DNA of 64,000 nt from Candidatus Scybalocola faecavium (GTDB lineage: Bacteria; Bacillota; Clostridia; Lachnospirales; Lachnospiraceae): assembly GCA_018713145.1 (NCBI GenBank), contig DVFP01000007.1:62001-126000 (forward strand). Reading direction: 5' to 3'. Position numbers and translations under genes: made by a program. Under the pieces are notes generated by a model. The model ran no database searches. It was given only the letters and a program-made list of their open reading frames with translations, and had not been told where the DNA came from. This document shows, piece after piece, positions 1-9,095 of this stretch. The first letter of the stretch is position 1; every line of letters begins with the position of its first letter.

Positions 1-1
1 A

Positions 2-841
2 GATGGACAGACTTTGGACAATGGAGAAACGAAAGACCGGTGGGATCTGGACCGGGCCTGGGCCTATACCATGGATGTACTGGATTTTTATGAGGAAAAC
101 CAGAAAAAGTACAGCCAGGCCCTTTACACCGTAAAAAGTCCCCGGGACGCCCGGTTTGTTTTGAACCGGGAACAGCCGGGGCTGTGCGGCGGTCTGCTGA
201 CAGTGGAAGAAGGCGGGATCCTGGACGGGTCTATGGAGCGCCTGAACACTTTATTTAACCGGGGCGTGCGTCTTATGACCCTTACATGGAACTTTGACAA
301 CTGTATTGGCCACCCGAATTCCAGGGATGCTTCAAAAAATGCCCTTGGTCTGACGCCTTTTGGCTTTTCGGTCATTGAAGCCATGGAAAAAATGGGAATG
401 ATGGTGGATGTGTCCCATTTATCTGACGGAGGATTTTATGATGTGGCCCGGCATATGAAAAAGCCCTTTGTGGCGTCCCATTCCAATGCCAGAGCCTTGT
501 GTCCCCACCCAAGAAATCTCACAGACCACATGATCCGCACATTGGCAGACCACGGCGGCGTTGCCGGCTTAAACTTCTGCCCGGCATTTTTAGACGAAAA
601 GAACGGCTCCACAGTGGAAGCTATGACTGCCCATGTCCGTCACATGATCCAGGTGGGCGGCGAAGATGTGGTGGCTTTGGGCACGGACTTTGACGGCATC
701 AGCGGTCCACTGGAGATCCCCCACACCGGGAAGATGGAACTGCTTTACCATGCCCTGAAAAAATCCGGGCTGACCCAGCGGGTACTGGACAAGATCTGGT
801 ACGGCAATGCCCTTCGGGTCATGGAGGATGTGATGGGATAG
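2..841 (+). CDS. Membrane dipeptidase, peptidase M19 family (5' end outside window)
   Basis: The reading frame is open to the left edge, so the true start lies upstream. About 280 residues are visible, against 310 to 400 for the family. Zinc-dependent M19 dipeptidases hydrolyse dipeptides. Seen motifs are VDVSHLSDGGF, FVASHSNARALCPHPRN and GTDFDGI near the C-terminus, which carry the metal-binding His and Asp residues of the family. The N-terminal His-x-Asp metal motif is expected in the missing part. It ends with TAG. No linked partner gene is visible, so the physiological substrate is unknown. Confidence 0.9.
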   Translation, partial: DGQTLDNGETKDRWDLDRAWAYTMDVLDFYEENQKKYSQALYTVKSPRDARFVLNREQPGLCGGLLTVEEGGILDGSMERLNTLFNRGVRLMTLTWNFDNCIGHPNSRDASKNALGLTPFGFSVIEAMEKMGMMVDVSHLSDGGFYDVARHMKKPFVASHSNARALCPHPRNLTDHMIRTLADHGGVAGLNFCPAFLDEKNGSTVEAMTAHVRHMIQVGGEDVVALGTDFDGISGPLEIPHTGKMELLYHALKKSGLTQRVLDKIWYGNALRVMEDVMG

Positions 842-889
842 ATAGCAGTGATGCTGTAATTTTCAAATTCACAGCTCAAATTTGGACCC

Positions 890-1177
890 TTACTCAATTT
901 GGGGATTCCGTTTGAAGGGTGTCAAACAAATATATTCGGCTTCTAATTTATCCCAACTACGGCCCAAATCAAGTTCATCCATTGTGACAATATATTTGGG
1001 AAAATTATCACAGATGGAATCATAGACCCCAAATGCCCGCTGAACTGTACTTTCATCTGCCAGCAGGTATGCGACCTGGACATAGAGCTTATCGCCACGC
1101 TGGTCACAGACAAAATCAATCTCCCTGTCACCGATTTTTCCAACGGTTACTTTGTTCCGCTGCAGGATTTCCTTTTA
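890..1177 (-). pseudogene. Remnant of an AAA ATPase / DUF4143 protein (C-terminal part)
   Basis: On the minus strand a frame reads KEILQRNKVTVGKIGDREID and then FVCDQRGDKLYVQVAYLLA and YPK-like FPKYIVTMDEL. This matches the C-terminal DUF4143 region of archaeal/bacterial AAA+ ATPases of about 400 residues. The frame is closed by TAA directly upstream of KEIL (1175-1177), where the family has a Tyr-like position, and no ATPase domain follows upstream. The tail after MDEL does not look like the family. It is therefore a decayed fragment of about 95 codons, not a gene. The rest of 842-1404 shows nothing else that can be named. Confidence 0.7.
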
Positions 1178-1404
1178 TACTCGAAATTCAATAAAATTTT
1201 TAATTTTTATCGTTTATAAACGACAAAAACTATTTTTCGACACTGTTTGACGATTATAAATGTAGTATGTTTCCAAACAGTGGATGGGGAAATTCCGGCG
1301 ATAACGTTCAGTCAGCGTTGCCGTCCTTTATCAGTTGCCTGGTACTGCCAGGCTTTTTCCTGAAACGGCAAAAATATATTGAATAGTTCAGAAACTTGAT
1401 AGAT

Positions 1405-1433
1405 TTATTGCCGGTAATGTGCTATACTATAAT
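1405..1433 (+). promoter_or_regulatory. Putative sigma-A promoter of the Fic gene
   Basis: TTATTG, a 17-bp spacer and a perfect TATAAT at 1428-1433. Transcription would start near 1440. That makes an upstream in-frame start at 1396 impossible and supports the ATG at 1480. Confidence 0.55.
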
Positions 1434-1479
1434 CCAGGTTTATGTCGTATTTATTTTGGTTGAAAATGGAGGAGCGCAG

Positions 1480-2370
1480 ATGGGATACCTTTCAGTTGCT
1501 GAAATCGCGAAAAAATGGAATATATCGGAGCGCAGTGTAAGAAATTACTGTGCCCACGGGCGTGTGCAGGGGGCTTTTCTTACCGGAAAGACCTGGAATA
1601 TTCCGGAAAACGCCGAAAAACCAGAGCGCTCCAACAAAAAGAAAGAACATCCCCTTACACTGCTGGATATTTTGCGGGAAGAAAAAGCAGGTAAATATTC
1701 CGGCGGGATCTACCATAAAACGCAAATTGATTTAACATATAACTCAAACCATATGGAGGGATGTGGTCTGACCTATGATCAGACCAGATATATTTTTGAA
1801 ACAAATACCATTGGCGTGGAAAATGAAGTTCTTAATGTGGATGATGTGATTGAAACGGTAAATCATTTTCGATGTATTGATAGGATCATCGACCATGCCA
1901 AAGCTGCTTTGACTGAGAAGTTTATTAAGGAGCTTCATCTGACTTTAAAAAGCGGAACAAGCGATTCCGGAAAAGACTGGTTTGCAGTAGGGGACTATAA
2001 AAAAATTCCCAATGAAGTGGGTGGTATGGATACTGCCTTACCTGAACAAGTGGCCGACAGGATGAAAGGGCTGCTGACAGAGTATAACGCAAAAGAAGAA
2101 AAGACATTTGAAGATATTTTGGATTTCCATGTAAAGTTTGAGCAGATCCATCCGTTTCAGGACGGCAACGGCCGTGTGGGCAGGCTGATTATGTTCAGGG
2201 AGTGTTTGAAATATAATATTGTTCCATTTATTATTGATGATAGTCTTAAGATGTTCTATTATCGGGGATTGAAAGAATGGGACAATGAAAAAGGCTATCT
2301 GACCGATACTTGCCTGACTGCCCAGGACCGATATAAGGCGTATTTGGATTATTTCAGAATCTCATATTAA
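1480..2370 (+). CDS. Fic-domain protein with N-terminal HTH, class II (self-inhibited)
   Basis: Predicted AMP-transferring (Fic) enzyme of 296 residues. Residues 1-45 form an HTH-like segment (YLSVAEIAKKWNISERSVR), followed by a linker. SNHMEG at residues 89-94 fits the inhibitory motif (S/T)xxxE(G/N), whose Glu blocks ATP binding in class II Fic proteins. HPFQDGNGRVGR at about residue 224 is the complete catalytic motif with its His. The start at 1480 is chosen because GGAGGA lies 8 bases upstream and a -10 box lies at 1428. It stands alone between two broken genes. The target protein is unknown, and the HTH suggests DNA-linked autoregulation (inference). Confidence 0.85.
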   Translation: MGYLSVAEIAKKWNISERSVRNYCAHGRVQGAFLTGKTWNIPENAEKPERSNKKKEHPLTLLDILREEKAGKYSGGIYHKTQIDLTYNSNHMEGCGLTYDQTRYIFETNTIGVENEVLNVDDVIETVNHFRCIDRIIDHAKAALTEKFIKELHLTLKSGTSDSGKDWFAVGDYKKIPNEVGGMDTALPEQVADRMKGLLTEYNAKEEKTFEDILDFHVKFEQIHPFQDGNGRVGRLIMFRECLKYNIVPFIIDDSLKMFYYRGLKEWDNEKGYLTDTCLTAQDRYKAYLDYFRISY

Positions 2371-2474
2371 GTAAGATAATTTTCAAAGTATCAAAAGTTG
2401 TTCTTAAATTGTTAATTTTGCACCTTGAGAGAAAATAGAATAATGATTTAGATTTAAATTGGAGGAAAAAGTAT

Positions 2475-2761
2475 ATGAGTGATAAAAGGGGTGTCATATA
2501 TATTCTCACAAATCCTTCTTTTCCAGATTATGTAAAAATAGGATATGCAGATGATATAGATAAACGACTGAAACAACTAAATCGTAGTGAGTGTATTCCA
2601 TTCGCGTTTCGAGTATAAAGGTTGAATATCAAGGAAAGGAGATGTCGCTGACAGCTGCTGCAAAGCTTATATCAGGGAAAAAATATTCCATTGCCGGTCC
2701 AAGATTCTTTAAATATAAAGGCGAATGGCTAAATGATATTAGGGCACGAATGGGATTTTAA
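2475..2761 (+). pseudogene. GIY-YIG nuclease gene with internal deletion
   Basis: After GGAGG (2461) an ATG at 2475 opens 47 codons with GVIYILTNPSFPDYVKIGYA, a GIY-YIG (T5orf172-like) N-terminus, ending at TAA 2616-2618. A second piece from 2642 to 2761 (39 codons, MSLTAAAKLISGKKYSIAGP and FKYKGEW) looks like the C-terminal module found after such domains. The intact family is several times longer, so the centre has been lost. It is probably not functional. The first piece might still be translated. Confidence 0.6.
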
Positions 2762-2831
2762 TTTTTATATATGATATTCCGATAATTTTCTATTATGAGA
2801 ACATAAGATAAACGGGAGGAGGACGTAGTAA

Positions 2832-5800
2832 ATGGCTTCCAATTTTAAATTTTTAGAAAAAGAATTTCCTGTTCTTGCAAACTTTGGAAATTTAGCGGAG
2901 CAGTATTGTTACACTGATCCTAACTCATGTTTGATGAAACTGGGGATGATTGGTGAAACGATTGTAAATCTAATGTTTACATATGATAAGATTCCTGTAC
3001 CTTATGATAATTCTGCGGTGAATCGTATTAATGTTTTATCTTCGGAGGGATTATTGACAAGGGATCTGGTTGATATTCTACATGCGCTTCGCAAGGTAAG
3101 AAATAAAGCTGTACATGAAAATTATGCAGAAGCTTCTGTTTGTCCGGTTTTTTTACAAATGGCATATAGTTTGGCTGAATGGTTTATGCAGACTTATGGC
3201 GACTGGAATTATCAGCATCAGGATTTTGTTATGCCTATAAAAGAATCAGAAAAGAAAATGGATAGAAGCATCATTTACAGCAAAGCTCAGGAAGAAGAAA
3301 AAGAGAAGGAACTTACGAAAGCTGCTATTGTTTGTGCCGAGCAGGCTGAAATGGTAGATAAGAAATTGCGTCTGAAACAGGCGCATAAAATGGCGAGCCA
3401 GCGTCAGAAATCAGAAGCTGAAACACGCTATATGATTGACGAACAATTACGTCAGGTAGGATGGGAAGCCAATACACAGAAAATTCGATATGCAAAAGGC
3501 ACAAGACCGGAGAAAGGCCGCAATATTGCGATTGCTGAATGGCCAACAGATTCTACCATTAGCAAAAAAGGCTATGCAGATTATGCACTTTTTGTAGGGA
3601 CAAAATTTGTTGGTATTATTGAAGCAAAAGCTGAGCATAAAGATATTCCATCTGTTATTGATTATCAAGGTAAAGATTATCCAAGAAATATCCGTAAAGA
3701 GGATGCTGAATATCAGATTGGCACTTGGGGAGAGTTTAAGGTTCCATTTACTTTCGCAACAAATGGAAGACCATACCTTGAACAGTTTAAAACGAAATCT
3801 GGTATTTGGTTTTTGGACCTAAGAGAATCTTCTAACGTACCTATGGCATTACACGGTTGGATTAGTCCGGAGGGTATCATGGAACGACTTGAAAAAGACA
3901 TTCAGGCGGGTAATGAGGCATTGCAGGCGATGCCGTATGATTTATTGACAGATAAAGATGGTTTAAATTTGAGAGAATATCAAGTAAAAGCGATTAAAGC
4001 TGCCGAAAAAGCTGTAATTGATGGACAACGAGAAATACTAATTGCTATGGCAACCGGTACAGGTAAAACCCGTACGGTTCTTGGTATGATTTACCGTTTC
4101 CTAAAAACAAACCGTTTTAAACGTATTTTGTTCCTTGTTGACAGAACTTCTTTGGGGGATCAGGCTTCAGATGTTTTTAAGGAAGTCAAGCTTGAAGAAT
4201 TGATGACGCTTGATGAAATTTATAATATTAAAGGATTGGATGATAAAACTGTAGATAAGGAGACTCGTATTCAGATTGCTACTGTTCAGAGTATGGTAAA
4301 ACGTATTCTTTACAACGAAGAAGATGTAATGCCAGCGGTAACAGATTTTGACTTGATTATTATTGATGAAGCACATCGTGGTTACATTTTGGATAAAGAA
4401 ATGGGTGATACAGAAGTTCTGTATCGTGACCAACGCGATTATCAGAGTAAATATCGCAGTGTTGTAGAATATTTTGATGCAGTAAAAATTGCTTTGACAG
4501 CAACTCCTGCATTGCAGACAACAAAAATTTTTGGACAACCAGTGTTCAAATACACTTACCGAGAGGCTGTAATAGAAGGTTATCTTGTAGATCATGATGC
4601 ACCTCATCATTTGGAAACAGAACTTAGCAAAAAAGGAATCCACTATAAAAAGGGAGATACTGTTATAACTTATAATCCAGTAACGGGTGAAGTAACTAAT
4701 AGTGAATTGTTAGATGATGAGCTTGATTTTGATGTGGAGAATTTTAATCGGCAGGTTATCACAGAAAATTTCAATAGAACTGTATTGACTGAAATTGCAA
4801 GGGATATTGATCCGGAAAATCCGGAGGAACAGGGAAAGACACTTATTTATGCGGTTGATGATCAACATGCAGATATGATCGTAGCCATTTTGAAAGATAT
4901 TTATTCAAAAACAGGTGTGGATAATGATGCCATTATGAAAATTACCGGAAGTGTGGGTGGTGGTAATCCTAAGAAAGTGGCAGAAGCAATCAAACGTTTT
5001 AAAAATGAGAGATTTCCAAGCATTGCTGTTACAGTCGATTTGCTTACAACAGGTATTGATGTTCCGGAAATTACAACATTAGTATTTATGCGCCGAGTAA
5101 AATCTCGTATCCTTTTTGAACAGATGATGGGACGAGCTACAAGATTATGCCCGAAGATACATAAAACACATTTTGAGATTTATGACCCAGTTGGTGTTTA
5201 CGATTCTTTGGAATCGGTAAATACTATGAAACCTGTTGTGACCAATCCGACAACCACATTTACACAGCTTTTAGATGGATTGGAAGAGATAGAAGACAAA
5301 GAAATAATATCGGCTCAGATTAACCAGATTATTGCAAAGCTTCAGCGTAAAAAGCGTTGTATGGATAGCAAAACAATGGAGCAGTTTATTAGTATGACCA
5401 ATGGCATGGATCCAACACAGTTCATTGTTGATATTGAAAAAAGGAATCCAAAAGATGCAAAAAAACGTTTGCTTGCATATAGAAATATGTTTGAGTATAT
5501 TCAGCAAATAAGAGAGAATGGTGATAGAGCTGTTGTAATTTCCAGTGAAGATGATAAATTGACCAGTCATACAAGAGGTTATGGTAATTCTGAAAAACCA
5601 GAAGATTATTTGGATGCTTTCTCTGACTATGTAAAGACCCACATGAATGAGATTGCTGCATTGAGTATCGTTTGTACCAGACCGAAAGATCTGACAAGAG
5701 ATGCTTTAAAATCATTGAGATTAACGCTTGATCGAGAAGGTTTTACAACACAGCAGCTGAATACGGCAATATCAGAGCTTACGAATGAAGAAATAGCTGC

Positions 5801-6113
5801 TGATATTATCAGTCTTATTAGAAGATATGCTATTGGTTCTTCATTGATTAGCCATGAAGCAAGAATCCGCAGAGCAGTAGATAAATTGAAAAAAGCTCAT
5901 AATTTTTCAAAACAGGAGATGAGCTGGATTGGACGTATGGAAAAATATATGATGGAAGAATCTGTATTGAATGTCCAGGTGTTTGATGAGGATAGTCGTT
6001 TCAAGACTTATGGTGGATTTGCGAAAATTAATAAAGTATTCCAAAATAAACTGGAAAATATCGTGCTTGAATTAAATGAGTATCTTTATGACGATGGAGG
6101 TAGAGTTGCATGA
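2832..6113 (+). CDS. hsdR: Type I restriction enzyme, R subunit
   Basis: ATP-driven translocase and endonuclease of the type I R-M complex (R2M2S), 1093 residues. Residues 1-130 resemble a DUF4145 domain (ALRKVRNKAVHEN). A PD-(D/E)xK nuclease region lies near 247-270 (YADYALFVGTKFVGIIEAKA). The SF2 helicase shows Walker A ATGTGKTRT near 406, DEAH near 511, TATPA near 560 and QMMGRATR near 764. The C-terminal part is helical, as in EcoR124-like R subunits. The start has GGAGGAGG 9 bases upstream. It overlaps hsdM by 4 bases (ATGA), so R, M and S are one transcript. It looks intact. Confidence 0.96.
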   Translation: MASNFKFLEKEFPVLANFGNLAEQYCYTDPNSCLMKLGMIGETIVNLMFTYDKIPVPYDNSAVNRINVLSSEGLLTRDLVDILHALRKVRNKAVHENYAEASVCPVFLQMAYSLAEWFMQTYGDWNYQHQDFVMPIKESEKKMDRSIIYSKAQEEEKEKELTKAAIVCAEQAEMVDKKLRLKQAHKMASQRQKSEAETRYMIDEQLRQVGWEANTQKIRYAKGTRPEKGRNIAIAEWPTDSTISKKGYADYALFVGTKFVGIIEAKAEHKDIPSVIDYQGKDYPRNIRKEDAEYQIGTWGEFKVPFTFATNGRPYLEQFKTKSGIWFLDLRESSNVPMALHGWISPEGIMERLEKDIQAGNEALQAMPYDLLTDKDGLNLREYQVKAIKAAEKAVIDGQREILIAMATGTGKTRTVLGMIYRFLKTNRFKRILFLVDRTSLGDQASDVFKEVKLEELMTLDEIYNIKGLDDKTVDKETRIQIATVQSMVKRILYNEEDVMPAVTDFDLIIIDEAHRGYILDKEMGDTEVLYRDQRDYQSKYRSVVEYFDAVKIALTATPALQTTKIFGQPVFKYTYREAVIEGYLVDHDAPHHLETELSKKGIHYKKGDTVITYNPVTGEVTNSELLDDELDFDVENFNRQVITENFNRTVLTEIARDIDPENPEEQGKTLIYAVDDQHADMIVAILKDIYSKTGVDNDAIMKITGSVGGGNPKKVAEAIKRFKNERFPSIAVTVDLLTTGIDVPEITTLVFMRRVKSRILFEQMMGRATRLCPKIHKTHFEIYDPVGVYDSLESVNTMKPVVTNPTTTFTQLLDGLEEIEDKEIISAQINQIIAKLQRKKRCMDSKTMEQFISMTNGMDPTQFIVDIEKRNPKDAKKRLLAYRNMFEYIQQIRENGDRAVVISSEDDKLTSHTRGYGNSEKPEDYLDAFSDYVKTHMNEIAALSIVCTRPKDLTRDALKSLRLTLDREGFTTQQLNTAISELTNEEIAADIISLIRRYAIGSSLISHEARIRRAVDKLKKAHNFSKQEMSWIGRMEKYMMEESVLNVQVFDEDSRFKTYGGFAKINKVFQNKLENIVLELNEYLYDDGGRVA

Positions 6114-7540
6114 CAACACAAGAAATTGTTTCAAAACTTTGGAATCTCTGCAATGTGCTCAGAGATGATGGGATTACATATCATCAGTATGTAACTGAAT
6201 TAACTTATATTTTATTCCTGAAAATGGCGAAGGAAACGGGCGCTGAATCACAGATTCCAGAAATGTACCGTTGGGATAAGCTTACATCGAAAAGTGGTAT
6301 TGAACTGAAAAAATTCTATAAAGAATTATTGGCACATCTGGGGGAAGAATGTACCGGTCGCGTACGTGAAATTTATCAGGGGGCAGCGACCAATATTGAT
6401 GAGCCTAAAAACCTTGAAAAAATTATTACAACCATTGATGGTCTGGATTGGTTTTCAGCAAGAGAAGAAGGTCTTGGGAATCTTTATGAAGGTCTTCTGG
6501 AAAAGAATGCTAATGAAAAGAAATCTGGTGCCGGTCAGTATTTTACCCCTCGTGTTCTGATTGATGTAATGACTAAACTGGTAAAGCCACAGCCAGGGGA
6601 ACGCTGTAATGACCCTGCCTGTGGTACATTTGGTTTTATGATTTCTGCCAGTCAGTATGTGCGTTCACATACAGATGATTTTTTTGATCTGGACGCAGAT
6701 ACTGCAAAATTTGAAAGAGAAGAAGCTTTTACTGGTTGTGAATTGGTACATGATACACACCGTTTGGCGTTGATGAATGCTATGCTTCATGATATTGATG
6801 GTAAAATTACTTTAGGTGATACTCTATCTAGTGTAGGAATGACCATGAAAGATTATGATGTTGTATTGACAAATCCGCCATTCGGTACAAAAAAAGGCGG
6901 TGAACGTGCAACACGTGATGACTTTACATTTCCTACGAGCAATAAGCAGCTGAACTTTCTTCAGCATATTTATCGTAGTTTGAAACCAAATGGTAAAGCT
7001 CGTGCAGCGGTAGTTTTGCCAGATAACGTTCTTTTTGCTGATGGCGATGGAGAACGTATTCGTCTTGATTTGATGGATAAATGTAATCTACATACAATCT
7101 TGCGTCTCCCTACGGGCATTTTCTATGCTCAGGGTGTAAAAACTAATGTATTGTTCTTTACACGTGGGAAAACAGATAAGCACAATACAAAAGAAGTTTG
7201 GATTTATGATTTGAGAAACGATATGCCATCTTTTGGGAAGACACATCCGTTGAAAACAGAAGATTTTGATGATTTCGTTAAATGCTATGCGGATGGTGAT
7301 TTAAGCAAACGCAAGGAAACATATAACGAAGAAAATCCTAATGGCAGATGGCGTAAATTTACTATTGAAGATATTTTGGCTCGTGATAAGACAAGTTTGG
7401 ATATTACATGGATGAAGGCAGATACTGGAACCGATGATTATACGCTTGCTGAATTGCTTGATATGATAAAAGAAAAATCTAGCAATATTGCAAAAGCAGT
7501 TGCAGAGTTGGAACAGTTACTAGGAGAGGTGGAAGAATAA
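6110..7540 (+). CDS. hsdM: Type I DNA methyltransferase, M subunit
   Basis: N6-adenine methyltransferase subunit, 476 residues. With HsdS it protects host DNA at the bipartite site read by HsdS. Residues 1-140 form the helical HsdM N-terminal domain (YLxLKMAKE-like FLKMAKETGA). The AdoMet site is DPACGTFGF near 168, and the catalytic motif IV NPPFGTKKGG begins near 254. GQYFTPR precedes motif I, as is normal. It is coupled to hsdR by ATGA and to hsdS by one shared base (TAATG). All motifs are intact. Confidence 0.96.
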   Translation: MTTQEIVSKLWNLCNVLRDDGITYHQYVTELTYILFLKMAKETGAESQIPEMYRWDKLTSKSGIELKKFYKELLAHLGEECTGRVREIYQGAATNIDEPKNLEKIITTIDGLDWFSAREEGLGNLYEGLLEKNANEKKSGAGQYFTPRVLIDVMTKLVKPQPGERCNDPACGTFGFMISASQYVRSHTDDFFDLDADTAKFEREEAFTGCELVHDTHRLALMNAMLHDIDGKITLGDTLSSVGMTMKDYDVVLTNPPFGTKKGGERATRDDFTFPTSNKQLNFLQHIYRSLKPNGKARAAVVLPDNVLFADGDGERIRLDLMDKCNLHTILRLPTGIFYAQGVKTNVLFFTRGKTDKHNTKEVWIYDLRNDMPSFGKTHPLKTEDFDDFVKCYADGDLSKRKETYNEENPNGRWRKFTIEDILARDKTSLDITWMKADTGTDDYTLAELLDMIKEKSSNIAKAVAELEQLLGEVEE

Positions 7541-9057
7541 TGGATACCAAGGCATTAAGACAAAAGATTCTTGACCTTGCTATCCGTGGTAAGCTTGTGC
7601 CACAGGATCCCAATGATGAACCTGCATCGGTTCTTCTGGAGAGAATCTGTGAGCAGAAGCAGCAGATGGTAAAGGAAGGAAAGCTAAAAAAGAAAGATAT
7701 TAAAAATGAGTCAGTTATCTTTGTTGGTGAGGACAATTTACATTATGAGAAGTTTGCCGATGGAACAGTGAAATGTATTGAGAATGAGATACCGTTTGAA
7801 GTACCAACTAACTGGGCATGGGCACGATTAAGAAATATTTGTATGATGGCTGCAGGAAAAGCCAAACCAGCAAACCAAATCAAAGCAACACCATTTGAGG
7901 GTGGATTTCCTTGTTTTGGCGGAAATGGTATAAGAGGATATGTAGATGAATATAACCAAGAAGGAACCTTTAGCATTATTGGCCGACAAGGTGCCTTATG
8001 CGGAAACATTAACACAGCTTCTGGAAAGTTCTACGCAACTGAACATGCAGTGGTTACAACTCTGTTTTCTGGAATAGATTTTAATTGGAGTAATTACATC
8101 TTAGAAGCTATGAATCTTAACAAATATGCAACCGGAGCAGCTCAGCCGGGACTGTCCGTTGCCAATGTGCTTAATGTATTTGTTCCAGTTCCTCCAACAC
8201 AGGAGCAAGAACGAATAGGGAAAAAAATATTAGAATCTATAAAAATCATCAACATAATTAAACAAGAAAAACTGAATTTACAAACAATAGTATCTAATAC
8301 AAAGGCCAAAATTCTTGATCTTGCTATTCGTGGTAAACTTGTTCCGCAGAATTCAACAGATGAACCAGCTTCTGCATTGCTTGAACGCATACGTCAAGAA
8401 AAAGAAGAACTCATCAAACAAGGGAAAATCAAGCGGGACAAAAAGGAATCAATTATCTTTAAAGGTGAGGATAACTCTTATTATGCTATGATTAACGGAA
8501 CTCCTGTGAACATCGCTGATTATTGGGGATTTAAGGCACCCAACGGCTGGGCTTGGATAACATTAAAGGATATTGCTGTGATCACTTCCGGAAAGACGCC
8601 AAAGTCGAATCAACTCAGCATTAATGGTTCTATACCATACTTTAAGGTATCTGATATGAATACACCGGGAAATGAATTGTATTTGCAGTATTCAGATTAT
8701 TATATTAATGATCTGTATTCTGGCCCTGTGTTTGATGGCGGATCATTCGTATTTCCTAAAAACGGCGGTGCTGTCCTAACAAACAAGAAAAGAATTCTTG
8801 CGAATGTTTCTGTTGTTGATTTGAACACAGGTGTATTTACACCATCCAATTTTTTGAATAAGGATTTTATTTTCTTTCTGTTTTCCTCTATTGATTTTTC
8901 TAAAATCTATAAGGGAGCTATAATACCCACTGTGGATGCTTCTGTAATAGGAAACTTGATTTACGGATTACCTCCAATCGAAGAACAAAAAAGGATTGCT
9001 GATATTATTAAAACCCTTTTTACTCAATTGGAACAAATTGAAGTAGCTTTATCTTAA
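7540..9057 (+). CDS. hsdS: Type I R-M specificity subunit (expressed copy)
   Basis: Determines the DNA site of the HsdRMS complex, 505 residues. It has two target recognition domains, TRD1 at about 80-230 and TRD2 at about 335-490. Each is preceded by a conserved region: ILDLAIRGKLVPQDPNDEPA at the N-terminus, and a near copy, ILDLAIRGKLVPQNSTDEPA, near residue 258. The helical linkers end in GEDNLHYEK and GEDNSYY. It is the only hsdS copy with a start codon and translational coupling to hsdM. Both TRDs are bounded by repeats shared with the inverted cassette at 10582-11937, so its sequence is predicted to be only one of several phase states. Confidence 0.95.
   Translation: MDTKALRQKILDLAIRGKLVPQDPNDEPASVLLERICEQKQQMVKEGKLKKKDIKNESVIFVGEDNLHYEKFADGTVKCIENEIPFEVPTNWAWARLRNICMMAAGKAKPANQIKATPFEGGFPCFGGNGIRGYVDEYNQEGTFSIIGRQGALCGNINTASGKFYATEHAVVTTLFSGIDFNWSNYILEAMNLNKYATGAAQPGLSVANVLNVFVPVPPTQEQERIGKKILESIKIINIIKQEKLNLQTIVSNTKAKILDLAIRGKLVPQNSTDEPASALLERIRQEKEELIKQGKIKRDKKESIIFKGEDNSYYAMINGTPVNIADYWGFKAPNGWAWITLKDIAVITSGKTPKSNQLSINGSIPYFKVSDMNTPGNELYLQYSDYYINDLYSGPVFDGGSFVFPKNGGAVLTNKKRILANVSVVDLNTGVFTPSNFLNKDFIFFLFSSIDFSKIYKGAIIPTVDASVIGNLIYGLPPIEEQKRIADIIKTLFTQLEQIEVALS
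7735..7805 (+). repeat. Inverted repeat IR1, left copy (71 bp, in hsdS before TRD1)
   Basis: These 71 bases are identical to the reverse complement of 11867-11937. They code for the end of the N-terminal conserved region (HYEKFADGTVKCIENEIPFE). Identity stops abruptly at both sides. Exchange here would replace TRD1 and everything downstream in hsdS. Confidence 0.92.
8452..8485 (+). repeat. Inverted repeat IR2, left copy (34 bp, in hsdS before TRD2)
   Basis: These 34 bases are identical to the reverse complement of 11139-11172. With a few mismatches the similarity extends about 60 bp to the left through the central conserved region. They encode the GEDNSYY segment at the entrance of TRD2. Exchange here would replace TRD2 only. 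Confidence 0.88.
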
Positions 9058-9060
9058 CCG

Positions 9061-9095
9061 ACAGCCGCCCTCACAATGAAGGCGGCTGTGTTTTT
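9061..9095. terminator. Terminator between hsdS and the convergent recombinase gene
   Basis: ACAGCCGCC and GGCGGCTGT (9-bp arms, 11-base loop) are followed by GTTTTT. It lies directly after the hsdS stop and overlaps the recombinase stop, so it can serve the hsdRMS operon and possibly both strands. Confidence 0.8.

Noticed and set aside
1175..2619. Shared 13-mer TTTCGAGTATAAA at the stop of the DUF4143 remnant (minus strand) and at the break of the GIY-YIG remnant (plus strand).
   Set aside because: A 13-base match is expected by chance at this window size, and alignment of the DUF4143 remnant continues past it. No insertion footprint could be shown.
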